Source: Rhyacophila brunnea (Eukaryota; Arthropoda; Insecta; Trichoptera; Rhyacophilidae). From it: 64,000 nucleotides of DNA. How positions within the stretch are numbered: position 1 is the first letter of the stretch; each line of letters opens with the position of its first letter. Shown piece after piece: positions 47,061 to 61,315 of this stretch. The stretch spans positions 744,001-808,000 of the forward strand of contig JAGYXB010001862.1 of assembly GCA_022495005.1 (NCBI GenBank), written 5' to 3'. Made by a program: the position numbers and the translations under genes. The notes beneath the pieces are model-generated. The model did no database searches. It was not told the DNA's origin and saw only the letters and a list, made by a program, of their open reading frames with translations.

Positions 47061-50000
47061 GGCGTCTTACTTACTTTGGTAATTATGTTACAAATCAGGC
47101 AATATCACAAATCTATACTATGAGAAAATTGTTAAAGAAATTTTATTAATATACAATGTAGTAATCATACCACTCAGCATTAAATGAATGACACACTTAG
47201 TATGCAGGTTTTGTTATTAAAAGAAGACATTATAGCAATAATAATTGTCAACGTTTCCTTAATCATAACTAGACTATTAGTGTTTGTTTTTGATTGAGAA
47301 TTACGACAATATATATGGTATTATATGTTCAGCATTAATATAAATAAGAAGGACAATCTATGAACACACACTCAACTCATCGAGTCCGTCACGAGACGTG
47401 CTACTATTGTCACGAGTTCTTTACTTGACATAGTACATTCGTTATTCCACTCGAATCAAGTCTCTCAGTGCATTTTTATAATTAATCTCTTGATCATATT
47501 GATCTCATCAGTACATCATTACCTCGCCATTATAATCTCACGTCATCATCCTTATTATTGTATTCAGTGTATACTTGTATCAACCAATACACACTCATCT
47601 CAACAACCAAGCAACAACGACCCTATATCTAACACCACCTCATCATACCTCCAAACATTCATATTACGTATTATGAACCTAGATCCTACTTATAAAATGT
47701 TTATAAAAAGAACGTTGTGAGAATAGTAAAAACCATATTAATCTGATTTACATTAAAATAAGCCATGATGTTGGGTAATTTAATACAATAATGATAGTAA
47801 CATAATATTTACATTAAGTTACAAATCTTGGTCAAGTATGAATTTGGTGTATTTTAAATAAATTGTAAAAACTTTATTTAGAAAAAAAAAAATAAGTTTT
47901 GCACGAATTAGTTTTTAATCCTCAAGCATTCATAAGCGTTTTAGATTTCTTGTTATATCATAATCAACGAATGTCAAATCACGACTTAATGAAGACCTTC
48001 TTAGGTATCCCACGCAGTCGCATATTTCCGTTAAACTACATTACCGTATTATCAAATCACTAAAGCCTACCACTTTGGTGCTGGTTTTTCTTTTGTATTC
48101 AAACATTCAAACAGTTGAAAGCTCAAGAAATAAAAGTTCATCTTTATATATGTGTGTGAAATGTCATAAATGGGAAAATTCACGTTTAGTTTTAAGAACA
48201 TAATTGATATAATAATCCCTGAATGTAGCTTATAGATCTAATGGGTTAAAAAGTCTGATAACATAACATACATCCACATTATAAAGATCCAATGCATGTA
48301 TTAGAATGACAATAGTGATTTGCTTTGTTAAAATAAAAAAACATATTTAGAAAAGCGAGTAAGATTCTACACACCTCTGTAAGTATGTAACAGTTTTAAC
48401 AAGTGGAGATACCTGTTTATTGCAAATGCACTCGTAAGTCGGTAGTTACGCATTGCATAGCTACTTGCCTATCTATATAGCAATAAATGCATGTAAGTGC
48501 ATTGAATTATATTTTATTGGTCGGCTCTATTGCTTGAGACCTACTTTGAATTGAATATGATTATGTATTTAACTCAATCTGAAAATATATATGAACCGAT
48601 TTGAAAATTGTTTAGATTCTAAAACAGGAATGGCGAAATTATAATACTGTAGCACTGTTTGTGTAACTCGCGGGTAAAGCTCGAACTTTCTGTGGTACCT
48701 AAAGTTTAATTATTTTTTTATACTTAATGAATAAAAATAAACCTATTTAAAAAAATATATTTTGCATGCCAACACTTAGGTATCTACTACTATTAATATG
48801 TTATTATTAATACACCCTTAGCAATGCGTCTGTAAATTTAAAAGTAATATTATTTCATGGTAATAGAACTTATCACACGATACATTTAGTTCAATGAAAA
48901 AAAATCAAACCGCTCTTTTGACCATTTTAGATAAACATCGAACTTTGAACAATCATTTTCGTTGATGAATTATTTCACATCGCACTCGTAATATTTTAAC
49001 TGCATCGTGTGTATGACTCTCTTTTAAAGCATGTTACTTGTTACTTGCATGTTACTTAAGTATCTAATTATCTTTGACTTTTTTTATTATCAATAATTAT
49101 TATTTTTGGTAGGTATTAGGTAAGTGTGTAAATTTATAAATTATATGTCACTTAATCTTTTTTGGTAAATTTAGAATAACCATGGTGTATTTTTTGTATT
49201 TTATTTATCGGGCATGCGAATATTTTTTCGCTAATTTTGACATATTTGTGGGAAAAGGTTAGCCATTAAAATTTTCTAGCTATAACACACATGTATTTAA
49301 GTGTAATTAGTCAAATTAGAGTAGGTAATTTAGTTAGAACCTATTAATAATTATTAGTAAACAAGAATAGATTTTTTTCAATTAAAAAAATCGTATGCCA
49401 CTCTTCAGATTTCATCGACTTGATTATATTGAATAATTCAATTCCTGAGTCATGCAGAGAGTTTTAATTTTTTTTTAAATGAATTAACCGATAGATTGAT
49501 CAATGCATTAGAATTAATCCGATTCCTTCATTTTAAAACTTATTTTTATAGATTAGATAAAATAAAACCATCCAAACATTTAAAAATATATATATATCAC
49601 ATAAATAGCCTTCATTCGACTAAGCACCCAGTATTGGGGCAAGCCTGCAAGAGTAATTAAATTTTAATTGAAACCTCTCTTTTTTATGTAAGGCATATCC
49701 ACTGAAATTCAACTTTTAATGTGACACCGTGTAGTCATTTATGATCAGACACAAAGAACATGACAATATGGCAGGCGATAATGTAAAAGTTGTGAAAAAT
49801 ACGTTAAAATAATTTCTACACTTCAATAAAAATCTAATCCAAATAATTATAGTTATCTTCGTTTTCCCTATCACTTACACGAAATACCCAATCCGTTATC
49901 CGAATCTTCCACTTTTCCTAGTCATGGAAACCACCTCCTCGAGAACAATATTTTATTAACGTCAAGTCCTATTGTATGAATCATGTAGGTACCTACTTCA

Positions 50001-50739
50001 TGAGCCGTGTGAAATCCTTAACGTATTTATCATGATAAATAAAATAAAATATTTGCATACATCTACTAAGATACTTAAAAAAAAATCATCTGTACCTACA
50101 CATATAAATAAAAATATCTAGCTAACTAAAGATTTAAAATGTGTTTATGTTACTTTTTGAAAGAATGATGTTAAAAACACCATAAATTTTATATTATTAC
50201 ATTATCTAAATTTTCTCACATATTTCACAAATATTCAATAAATACCAACATAAAAACGAATGACTACTTGTCCATAAATTATTTGAATGTTTGTAATACG
50301 CGTATATTTGAGTGAGATTTATTTACTTTTAATAACATCAATCACCAATAATCTCAATAAATTCTCTTATACCTATAAAACAATTCTGAGTGGCCAAATA
50401 AGGAAAATATCCGCGAGCGAAATCACGACGAGAATTCTGCATAAGAAGGTAACTTAGTTCACATAGAATCTAGAATCGGTACTAGTAGCGTTATCGAGGG
50501 TTGCTAGTCATATGCCGAAGTGATGTGGTCAGGTTTGATCAGGTGGACGATAGCTTTTTAGACTTATACAGGCAATATGTGATTCTCTACTCGATAAAGA
50601 AAGTCAACGGATTAGACGAGCCATGGTAGATGATCCATGGAACGGGTCAACAATATGTATGTATATTAAACATAATAATACCTACTTGCAAAGAAAGTAC
50701 AGGAATTTAATCATCATAAATTATCCATATCTGCAAGTA

Positions 50740-50880
50740 AACCCGCGATAGCTGAGTGGTAACTTGTTGGCTTGTGTAGTTGTGGATCTCGGGTTCAAAT
50801 CCCGGGTCTGACAAATTCACATATTATTTTTTAATTCGAAGTATAGGTTGAGCAAGTGACTAATACCCATAACTTGTTAA
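50740..50880 (+). repeat. tRNA-derived SINE with clear A and B boxes
   Basis: ATAGCTGAGTGGTAACTTG (A box) and CGGGTTCAAATCCCGGGTC (B box) give a good tRNA-like head. The SINE body then follows (TTTTTTAATTCGAAGTATAG, GGTTGAGCAAGTGACTAATA). The 5' end does not pair with the 3' side as an acceptor stem. Confidence 0.75.
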
Positions 50881-52089
50881 GAAACCTCTTCCACTGCCAA
50901 GATTCACATCGGATTGTAGAACAAATGGAAAAAAATATAATTCATATTTTCATAAAGGTACCTATTATGTAAAGTTTAAATACATAATATCTAATACTAA
51001 GCTAAACGTTTATTTTTGGATTTGATAAAATTTAGTGAAAATCATTTTCGCATCGAATCTTTATATACAGAATAAAACAATTTAATAAAATATTCACAGC
51101 AAAATACTTCGGCATTATTACAACAGCAAGGGTCAGAAAAATGAGTTAAAAAATAACTACCATTTTTACTCATAAGCTAAGCATATGGTACTCCACAAAG
51201 TAGAAGTTACAATAACATACTTTACAAGAAATGGTTGTTAGCAAATTCACCCAATCAATTGGATGCTTGCACAGGATAAACCATGTATTGAAAAAACATA
51301 CACATTTATATACATATTTATCCGTTACTGGATTTTACCCCCAACCTATGGTTTTACAGGCGGGCACTGTACTAACTAGGCCTACATGGGTGTTTGGATA
51401 AGAAAATGGTTTAATTTAAAAAAAAACGAATTATTTATTTATTATGGTTATATTGTAAATATTGTTTATTTTGAAACAAAATATATCGACTCAAGTGCCT
51501 CTGAAAAAAATATCTATAAAATATATAATTCAACCTATATATGTACCTACCTAACAAGATAAAAACACAGTTTTTATTTGGATTTAGGCCTAGCGCTATA
51601 TATAAAAAACACGTTTCTATAGATATACAGTAACAATAGAATTATTGTATTATACCCGTTAAAACAAAACAAAAATATGTCTGTATAATCGAATCTATAT
51701 TAAATCATCTCGATATATCTCTACAGTGCCCGATGTTGCCAATAATCTGATTGAAGGAAATAGCATACTGAAAATAATGTTGCAATAAAATGACAATACG
51801 GATTGTGAGATAAACCTCATAGATACATGCCTACGTACCTACCTCTTACATTTCTCTAACCGCGATGATAATATCATAATAGGCGTTATAAACCAATATG
51901 CCCTAAGCGCCTTGTGAAGCTTTCAACAACAAACAATTTAAAATCTAATACCAACTAAGATTTATCGGAATTAATATTATGATATATGTACCTACTATGA
52001 AAGAGTATTAGGTTCAATAATTTAGTTAAAAACAATATTTAAATGATTACTTACTTGTAAATGAAACTAATTCTTTTGATAATGTGATT

Positions 52090-52300
52090 TTGTATGCACA
52101 ATCGTAATATGTCGCTAAAGCTTTTATGGTACGGCGTATATGATTTGATTCCTTCCTACTCGGCGAGCTTCCATTGTTTAGTTAATCTCTCCGTCAGATT
52201 ACCTTATTATTTACAAGTTCCCGCAAGTTCGCTGTACTACGATTACAGGACCAGATCAAGGATTTGGCGAAAAATTACATTTTAATGAAAGCGCAACAAA
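52090..52300. promoter_or_regulatory. Candidate intronic regulatory island
   Basis: A GC-richer, non-repetitive strip with GCTTTTATGG (Hox/caudal-like), CCATTGTTTAGTTAATC (SOX-like next to a homeodomain-like site) and CCGCAAGTTCGC. It is open on the + strand for about 60 codons without a recognised domain. Confidence 0.25.
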
Positions 52301-54063
52301 TGAGCTTTATATTATATAATATCTACTAATTATTTACCGAAAAAAAAATTCTCAATACTAGTTGACATACTTAATAAAAATTGTTGATTTTGTTTGAAAT
52401 ACTGCATTTTGATCCATATAAATATTTTTTGATAATTCCATACGGACAAAATATCTAAGTAGGTATCTAATTTTTCATCGTGCACTAACTCTAATTACCT
52501 ACGTTTTATAATTATCAGTTTTTGTATGTATAGGTATAGGACAGTTTGAATAGCTTTGTAATAGTAAGTACATAATTAGCTAAAATATAATTAGATTTTA
52601 AATAAATATCTTGGTGGGTACTTGAAATTTTTCCTCTGTTAGTAGGTATGTAAAAGTATTGTTATTTTGAGCGATTTTTAAAATATATTTAATGTGCTAA
52701 ATAAGTCTATGTTAAAAACACAATAATATTAATGTGTCTACAAGCAGTAAATTTGACTGAATATCTAACTATGTATTAAAATTTTAAAAAAAACACATCA
52801 AATTATAATAGGTATGCTCTGGCAATTAGCGTCATATTCTCAAGTTCCTTTATTTTTTATCGTATAAATTCTATATAAATAATATTTTTATTGTTTGGCA
52901 AAAATAAATCTGAATGCGCACCTGTTTGTTTGGCTTCGTCTTTTGCGATTGCCGTATTCTTTATGTCCGAACGAGCAAGAAAATAATAATATTAAAGTTG
53001 ACAGTTTTAGATTTTCCCATGATCATTTCTTACGAATGTTCATCCTTTGCCAGTCGAGTATAAGATATTGTGATTTAATAGTCAGTCACCGTCATATTTA
53101 TGCTCTTAATTGACCATTCGCTAACTATTTATGATTTATAAAAAACAACAAAATTAAAATCGTAACCACAGAAACTCACACAATTAGCAGACATACAATA
53201 AACTATGAAATATATTATTCCAATTATTTCATAAATAATATGTAGATATGTGTTTTTACTTACATATACCTGTTTTTATTATTTAGACATGATTTAGTTT
53301 AAATATGTTTTATAAAATTTTAATAAATACGATATTATACGGGTAAGTAGGTATTTAAAACTGTTATATCCACACAATTTTATAAAAATACATATACACA
53401 AATAATGACAATTTACAGTGAAATCAAGTTTTACGTTTTGTCTTATTAACATATTTATTATAGTAATGTAATAAACAATCCTGTTTATTGATATTCATTT
53501 TATTTAATAAAAAAAAATAATGATCCTTACATACAATGTAGAATCATAATATTATTTTGACAACAAATATCTTAGAGCAATAATTATAATTTCCACAATA
53601 CAGAAAATAATGTAATAAATATAACATAATTTTATTATTAATAATTCACTGGGTCGTCTTCATTCAGCTGGTTGGAAAATTTACAAAAAAGAAAATTCAT
53701 TATTTGCTTTGGAGTTATTTACTTTTCTCGATAGATGTCAGGTGAATAAACTGTATCCAAAGCTTGTTTAACGTTGTTAAGTTTAACTGAAATTGGTATA
53801 GCTAAGCTATTATAGACGTTTTTCAACAGCTTTTATACAAAACTTTTTTAATTAACAAAATTGTTTCAACTGAAGTAAATTTTCGCTTTGAAAAAATCTT
53901 TTGCTGAAAGCGTTTTATGGGCAGCTTTTATTTATGTATAGTCGCATTTTAAGCTATTTGTTTTCTTGTACCTCAATATATTTTCAATACTATTAATACC
54001 TACTTATACATAATAATAAAACATATAACCTCTGTGAATAAGACAATATTTATATTTATTAGA

Positions 54064-54206
54064 TAAGTACCTATAACGATACAGGTTTTCAGCAGTTCTT
54101 CATCAGATGCGCCGTGCACAACTTCGACAGGCGCTTCTTGTTCGGTACGCCATTGTAAACATCCAAAGAAGAGGAGATAATATACTAAAAAGTTAGTATT
54201 TTTCAA
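54064..54206 (-). other. Open, GC-richer segment; possible exon
   Basis: The minus-strand frame has no ATG, and a stop lies directly upstream. It encodes a hydrophobic stretch (FLVYYLLFFGCLQW) followed by a charged one (RTEQEAPVEVVHGASDEEL) and then ATAG|GTACTT. It could be an internal exon with an acceptor at GCTAG, a retroelement scrap or chance. I do not recognise the protein. A TATAAATA word lies just upstream on the same strand. Confidence 0.2.
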
Positions 54207-54337
54207 CTAGCAGACTTGTATTTATAGTTGAGTAGCATAGTAGGTAATAAAGAATATTATCATGTACTTACCTGCCTACATAATGCATCTAGTAGTTTTT
54301 AATTAAACCTGAGTTACTATGTGTACGTGCCCATGGT

Positions 54338-54355
54338 TATATATATATATATATA
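54338..54355. repeat. TA dinucleotide microsatellite
   Basis: An uninterrupted run of TA units. Confidence 0.9.
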
Positions 54356-55139
54356 GATATAAGTATATTAATATATAGGTACTTGCATAAGTCCTACATA
54401 TCCTTCCTAAACTTGACCTATACCTACATACCTATTCGAGATTATCTATATAAACGCTTTTAGAAACAATTTCAAAATCAAATCCATTTTCAGGCATTAA
54501 AGAGAGAGGATAATACTTTTAGAGCCATTAATAAATGATATTTTTTACTGTAGTGATTTACTTATTGCGTTTATTCTTTGCAATAAGAATAAATAGTCCC
54601 GTACTGGCGTATGTATGCACAGCATTTTCAATTTTTTTCAATAATCGATGGCAAGGATTACGTTTTTTTTGCTAACTATTAAATTTAATTAAATTTGGGG
54701 TGACCATGTCATCACGAGGCCCAGTTCTTGTAGGTATGCACTTAGAGTACTATCAGCGCCTGATTATTTGTCTACACTTAAAGGACATCGATGACTGAAA
54801 CGATCGAAGATGGTGTGTCTTGAATTAATCAGATTATCATTTTCATACAATGCAATAGGTCAGACGAGTCAGATAAATAATTTTCGCCCATCCATACATA
54901 TTTATACCTAATAGATAAATTCATTTTGATTTGCGACTGCTTTTTTTAGGTTAATTTTATTCTTTATAAATCCTTATTGCTAACAGTGTGCACGCATTCT
55001 TACGTAGTTTTCGTATAAAATGTTTGATAAGGTAAAATATGACAAGAGTAGCGTGTTCAAAGCTCATAGCGCATTGTTGATTTCAAAATTAGCTTTGTAC
55101 AAATAAATACAAAGTGGAACAATCACGTAATACGTTATC

Positions 55140-55400
55140 TTTGCGTTTGGAAATGTGAAGCGTTAAAAAGTATTTCGCTCATTCCTAACATGACTCACAA
55201 CACAACCGCTTTCCGTATTTTATTTTGAGCATTATTTATTATTTTCTTTCATTCTTTTCGTTTTCTGAAACGCAATCAGATTATTTTAATTACCATTCTG
55301 GTGCTTTGTAAAGAATTAAAATTTCTCACGCACCGACTCCATAACTTATGTCAGGCGCAAAGGCACCAACTATCCGCTATAACATAGCACGTTCTATTTC
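55140..55400. promoter_or_regulatory. Candidate intronic regulatory island
   Basis: A non-repetitive strip with ACGTTATCTTTGCG (GATA), CACAACCGCTTTCC (Runx-like), CAGATTATTTTAATTACC (homeodomain-like) and GTCAGGCGCAAAGGCACC. No coding potential was recognised. Confidence 0.25.
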
Positions 55401-56981
55401 AAATAGAAAATTCTGCTTATTTGAATAGATGTAATAATTGCCGGCTTTGAACAAATTTTATTGTTTTTTCGTTCAAGATTTAGGATAATTAATATGCGTT
55501 TCCATAAAAATGTTCGTATATTTACCATATCAATGATAAAATCACACCGTGGCTAACTGTTTTATTGTTATTGTATTTCATTATATCTAGAAAAATGGTA
55601 ATGTTCATATTTTATTCTGTGTAAACAATAAAAACTACGGTCGAGTTAATTGCCTTATTAATTCTTCCAAATGATTCTTACAGAATAAGACTTAGTAGCT
55701 ACTTAATCCAATTAATGTTTTGAAAATCGGATCACTTCTAAGTAGGCTACATGGTCGACTAAAATTAAATTAGCAAATTTCATAAAATAAATATAAAAAG
55801 TACCGCACTTTTAATTGCATATATAAAGTGTAAAGATAACATAAACATTGCCATTTCAATGCTAGAAGTAGTACCTCGGTGTGTACTATTTTTTTTAAAT
55901 TACATATGTAGCTTAATTATATTATTATAACTCATTGCAAGCCAATCATAATATAAGGCTTTAATAAAAATATATAACATCATAACCGTCACTCGCATAA
56001 TTATATTCTAACTACATAGGTATTATCAAAAAGTCTGTCAACAATACCAATATTTTGATATAATATCTAGATGTTGCTTAATTTTTGACATTTACAAAAT
56101 ATCTGAATATCTCATAATGGCATGTCAGAAGAAGAACTAATTAAGCTCATTTGTATGCACTGTTAAATGTTTAATATTCAATTTTCTATCAATGTCAAAT
56201 TTGATTTTATCAATCCACTTGTTGTGTTGTCGATATACTGATTTTTATCTAGCTCTTGTTAAATAATATAATATATAAATACTTATATATGTATTTGGCA
56301 TTTATGCATATGTAGTTTTACGTAGATGCTGTAGGTTCTACCAATAAATATCAATATTACATCAGGTATACTTACGGGAAATAAGACACTAAATAACTCA
56401 CTGACGACATAAAATTGAGTGATGAGTTTATATTATGTATTTTCCTAAACATTTATACACATAAAAAATCATTAGAAAAATAATTTTCTATTTTTAAAAA
56501 CAATCTATACTTATTATTCATATGTAACTGAATCCCATTTTTTTGAAATAACTAATTAATAATTATTTTAATAATAAGTATGTTATACGCAAAATTTAGG
56601 CTTACGCATTAGAGCCTATCGTTTTGTATACACTGCTCCAGACATCCTGAGGTCACGTGGCATAAAGTCTATAGGTATAGAAAAAACACCACTATTCCCG
56701 GCAAATAATTACACATTTATTTTAGACAGATAGCGCACTGTGGCATGTTTTTTTAAACTTTTAATAGACGTGCTGTAATATATATCGTATTTATTTATAA
56801 TAGGTACATTCCTACTTTCCTACATATACGACAGATGTCGTTGGCAAATTAAATTATTTTTATTGAATAAACAGGTACCTACGTCAATACGCATTTATTT
56901 TTCTTAAGAAGGTAGGCTTTAAATAGTCGCTTAGTATAGAGTCTTCGTCACTGTTAGGCTTAGGTAGATACTAGATACCCA

Positions 56982-57605
56982 TTAAACGTTGTAGATAATC
57001 TATTTACATAATTTTGAAGCCTTATTATCCTTCATATTTATTTTAAACATTTGATGACTACATAAAGTATTTTTATTACATAAAATAGCAGTGGCGTTGC
57101 GCCCTTGAGAGCGCTAGAGCGCTGAACACCCAATGTATAAGAAAAGAAAATATTTCATTTATATTTGATTTATTTAGACAGTGTTCTGATTGACCTTGGC
57201 CATTTTTTGAATAGTAAAATGCCTAATTCTTGTCAAATTTGGGATCACAGAGATTATCAATATAATTTTTTATTGTAAATATTTCACTGTAATAATGTCA
57301 ACATAAATTTTACTAATGGTTTTATAAATGTTTTTAAAAATTAATAAATATAAACAATCTTAACACCACTTCACATGGACGTACTGAAATATGACTATAT
57401 TCTAAAACATTAGAGCGAGAGGTTTAAAAGAATACTATTTTATGTAATAAAAATACTTTATGCAGTCATCAAATGTTTAAAATAAATATAAAGGATAATA
57501 AGGCTTCAAAATTATGTAAATAGATTATCTACAACGTTTAAGGAATGTCCAGGATCATGCTTTGAAAATAGCATATAAGCTCCATTTTGACGTACGCTGA
57601 GCATG
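56982..57605. mobile_element. Inverted-repeat element, 57-kb copy
   Basis: The arms 56982-57088 and 57435-57541 (each ~107 bp) are inverted copies (AACGTTGTAGATAATCTATT, CATTTGATGACT, CATAAAGTATTTTTATTACA). Homology with 19097-19410 in reverse extends from about 57205 to 57600, beyond the right arm. So the left arm looks like an added inverted duplicate or a second truncated copy. The central block includes GCGCCCTTGAGAGCGCTAG. It is noncoding. Confidence 0.75.
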
Positions 57606-59556
57606 TCTGCCTTTAAGTAACTGGGTGCATAATTATGTAGCAAGTTTCAAATTTTATTAGAAATAAACAAGTTTTATATAAAATTGAGAACGGTAAAGAT
57701 AAAAAAATATTCCGTCATTTCATTATTTTGTGTTTATCATTTAAGCATGAAGCAGTGATCAATTGTAATGCACTTGTAAAAGAATGCCAGCGGAAGCCTA
57801 AACAACGATTAATTCAAAAATGACTGAATGCTCTCCACGAACCTGGGATATGAACAAAAACAAATGGCGGAAGTAATCTGATCCGATCAACCATGACATT
57901 TGACGAACTTGATAGGAAGGTATCCTAATAATAATTATTTATATTGTTCAGTACAAATGCTCTGAGTGTTTTAATTTCGATATAAAATATTATAAGGCTT
58001 TGAAACTCACGCATAAAATAATAGTTTAGCTTTACGACGATGGTCACAGAATCCTTTTTGAAAATTGAAAGGCAATCGTTATAAAACTTTTCACAGGTTT
58101 TCTATTAGCTTTTCTACATAATTTTTTGGTATTACATGTAATAATATAAAGCTTCCCTTTGAATGTTTAAAAATCACTATGAGCTACTTACAGTAACCAC
58201 GAATCTTTTAATAAATCGTTTTTGTATAATTGAGATATTTATCTCCCTATCTGATATTATGGCGTACATTCGACCGTTTTCCTTTGATACTTGATGCAGA
58301 AATGAAAGGTACATAATGCTTATATTTTAATTAAATTTCTTATTTTTCATTTATGATAGGTAGGTACCTACCATTGAAACAGAAATATTGTGTAACTAGA
58401 TATTATGAGTCGAAAATATTACAATAATTTACACCTGTTTGAAAAAATTGTAAAATTATTATGTCGATACATTAAGTTTATTTAATTATTGTTTTATGTA
58501 GGTTCCTGCCGAGGTATATAATTAAAATATTTCCCTACTATAGCTAAATACACACCGTGTATTGGTTAATAAATAATAAAAAAATGCAAATAAACAGACC
58601 GTGTGGATTCAACATCAATTTACAATTTTTTTGCCGGCAGGGCCGAATGAGACATTCTACAATTTATTTTGAATATATTAAATTCTCTCTCAATTAAATT
58701 AAGATATATTAAGATAATTTAGATTTCCGGTAATTTTATTGACGTTTTGACTGTAGCTGATAACAAAATAGTAACCTGTAATATAGTATTCACCGGATTT
58801 ACGGTCTCACCTTTTAAGTTAATTAGATAGGAACCTCATTATGAATATAATTATAAAAAAGATAAGAATATACTTTTATTTGTATAATTCTGATATATTC
58901 ATAGTCTTACGAATGATATATTTGTGAATGATAGTCCCCAAATACTCACAGTACAGGCGCGTACACAAAAAGGGGATCCTCGGGTTTGTACCCCCGAAGG
59001 AAAAAAAACATTAAATATGTACCTAAGTGAATGAAATATTAGTTCTTCTTGTCTTGGCTTGACTGAGGATCGTGGCCCTGATGATTATGGATGTCGAGAA
59101 ACTATAATTATATAATAAGTAGATTTACATGCCTAAAAAATATTTATTTTATCTGTATTTTTAACATCATCTATACATATAAAACAAAGTCGGGTTAGTT
59201 ACACCATTTATAACTCAAGAACGGTTAAACCGATTTTTATGATCTTTGATTTGTTGGATTTGTCTCCGCCCCGAATAGCAGAATAACTATTAAAATATCG
59301 GATAAATCACGGAAAAAATAAATTATGAAGAAAATTAATTTTCTCGTACATTTTGTATGGAAAGGCTTTTGACTGACATCGATGAATTTGAACGATGAAA
59401 ACCTCGCGCATTCGAAAATAAAAGAAAATCACAAAAAAATTAAATCCGTATACAACGCCATCTCTGATACATGACAGAAACAATAAAGAAGAAACAAACA
59501 AACAAAAGAAAGAATGATAGTCAAAATGTCTAACTGTCAATGGTGTAGTGTGTCCA

Positions 59557-61204
59557 ACATTTCGTGCTTCATGTCAACAGCTCAATTTGCTTGAAAACGA
59601 TACTCATTGGGATATGACAATCGCTGAAGCAATTGTTTCTGAATCTCCAAGTCAGATACGCACATTTTTTAATATCATTATTTCGACATGCTTCCCATCG
59701 AATACACCTGAACTGTGGAACAAGTAAAAGGATGACATGTCAGATGCAGGGCTCGAAATGGACCGGAACGCACCGTAGCGCCGTTCCGGTTCATAAAATC
59801 TCCAAAATTATCGCTACGTCTCGTGGAAATATTAATTTGACCGCCTGAGCTATATATGTCATATAATAAAAAAATTAACAGACTTATTTTTATAAAATAC
59901 ATGTATACAATTAGATAACAACGTTAATATTTTCATAAAATTATCGAGCGCTCCGGTTCGTAAAATTTTCCATTTCGAGCGCTGGTCAGATGACATTTTA
60001 CATCGAATTTGTGTCAGTTCAGCGAATCCCGATCTCGAGATGAATGAGGAGATACATAACCAGGCTTTGTTTTTTATCGAATACATGTGTTACCTCATGT
60101 GCGGCAGTTTTTTAGTCAAGTTAGGAATGCCAACGTCACATCGTGGAATGAACGACGCTTTCAATCGAGAATTGGAACGTGATCGTGAATATGATCGAGA
60201 TGCATTGAACCAATCAGTTCGAACGAATGTACCACTGTTGAACCCTCAACAAAAGGAAGTGTACGATACGTTAATGAAGGCAATTGATGATGGAAATGGT
60301 AGCTTATTTTTCCTCGACGCGCCCGATGGAACTGGGAAGACATTCCTCATGTCATTGATTTTGGGTACTGTTCGTGCGAGATCCGAAAATGCTGTAGCAG
60401 TTGCTTCTTCTGGGATAGCGGCCACGTTGTTAGAAGGATGCCGAACGCCTCATTCAACGTTGAAATTGCCGACTGAAAAACCGACATGCAACATTGCGAA
60501 ATACTCAGCAATGGCCAAAGTTTTGTTAGCAAGTAAAATCATCACCTGGGATGAATGCACAATGGCGCACAAACGCGCATTGAAAGCACTCAATCGAACT
60601 ATGAAAGATCTGCGCAATGACTCAAGAAGTTTTGGAGGCGCAATGATTCTACTATCTTTCGCGATTTTCGCCAAACACTACCAGTCATTCCAAGATCGAC
60701 CGCTGCTGATGAAATAAATGCTTGCCTCAAATCATCGACTCTGTGGTGCTATGTGAAGACACTTCAGCTGACAACAAACATGCGAGTTCCATTGCTAAAC
60801 GATCCATCTGCCGAAGATTTCTCCAAGAAATTGCTGACCATCGGTAACGGCCGTGTTCCTGTCGATGAATCGAGCGGATTGATTTCGTTCCCGCTGAATT
60901 TTTCCAATTTCGTCTCAACTAAGGGCGACTCATCAACAAAGTGTTACCGAACATCATTGCTAATCACAAACATGATAATTGGTTGAGTGAACGAGCATTC
61001 TTGAGGGTAAAGAACAAAGATGTGGATCACTTAAACTTCACAATTCAAAATCAAATCGTTGGTCCACTGCATTCCTTCAAATCTATCGACTGTGTAACAA
61101 ACGAAGACGAAGCAACCAACTATCCAACTGAATTTTTAAACTCATTGGATCTGCCTGGCTTGCCACCGCACAATTAACGACTGAAGGTTGGCTCGGTAGT
61201 CATC
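59557..61204 (+). pseudogene. Helitron Rep/PIF1-helicase gene, broken
   Basis: Recognisable from the linker between Rep and helicase (NLLENDTHWDMTIAEA, SQIRTFFNIIISTCFP) through MNEEIHNQ and LGMPTSHRGMNDAFNREL into a PIF1-like helicase. Motifs seen are Walker A DAPDGTGKTF (canonical would have G for the second D), SSGIAATLLEG, and Walker B-like ITWDECTMAHKRAL. The longest open part is 60040-60717. A one-base loss near 60655 shifts to a frame reading DFRQTLPVIP and on to MRVPLLNDPS. A second shift near 60945 leads to HDNWLSERAFLRVKNKDVD and NYPTEFLNSLDLPGLPPH, then a stop. An in-frame TAA at about 59724 and the hAT insertion at 59747-59984 also break it. The final helicase motifs are missing. 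In life such proteins nick, unwind and copy single-stranded DNA during rolling-circle transposition. Confidence 0.9.
59747..59984. mobile_element. hAT-type MITE nested in the Helitron (238 bp)
   Basis: The ends are CAGGGCTCGAAATGG and (inverted) CAGCGCTCGAAATGG. A perfect 8-bp target duplication GTCAGATG lies at 59739-59746 and 59985-59992. The coding frame on the two sides of the insertion is colinear once one duplication is discounted (DDMS...ILHRI). This shows it landed inside the helicase gene. It is the same family as 7164-7287 and 20457-20869. Confidence 0.95.
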
Positions 61205-61315
61205 ATTGAATTAATATTGAATTACAATATGTGAACTTACCAGACCCAGGATTCGAACATGGGACCCTCGACACTATATACCGGCGCTTAATCCACGTGG
61301 TCATCGTCATGTACA
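61205..61315 (-). repeat. SINE fragment nested in the Helitron
   Basis: On the minus strand CATGTTCGAATCCTGGGTC (B box) lies beside a degenerate tRNA-like head (CACGTGGATTAAGCGCC). It is attached to the short start of the SINE body, which is then truncated. It directly follows the last readable helicase codons (GLPPHN). Confidence 0.7.

Noticed and set aside
47490..47720. Open frame of 76 codons on the + strand rich in Ser, Thr, His and Tyr.
   Set aside because: It starts at a non-ATG codon, the composition is low-complexity, and no splice or promoter context supports it.
50740..50812. Possible functional tRNA gene.
   Set aside because: A and B boxes are good, but the acceptor arm does not pair and a SINE body follows directly.
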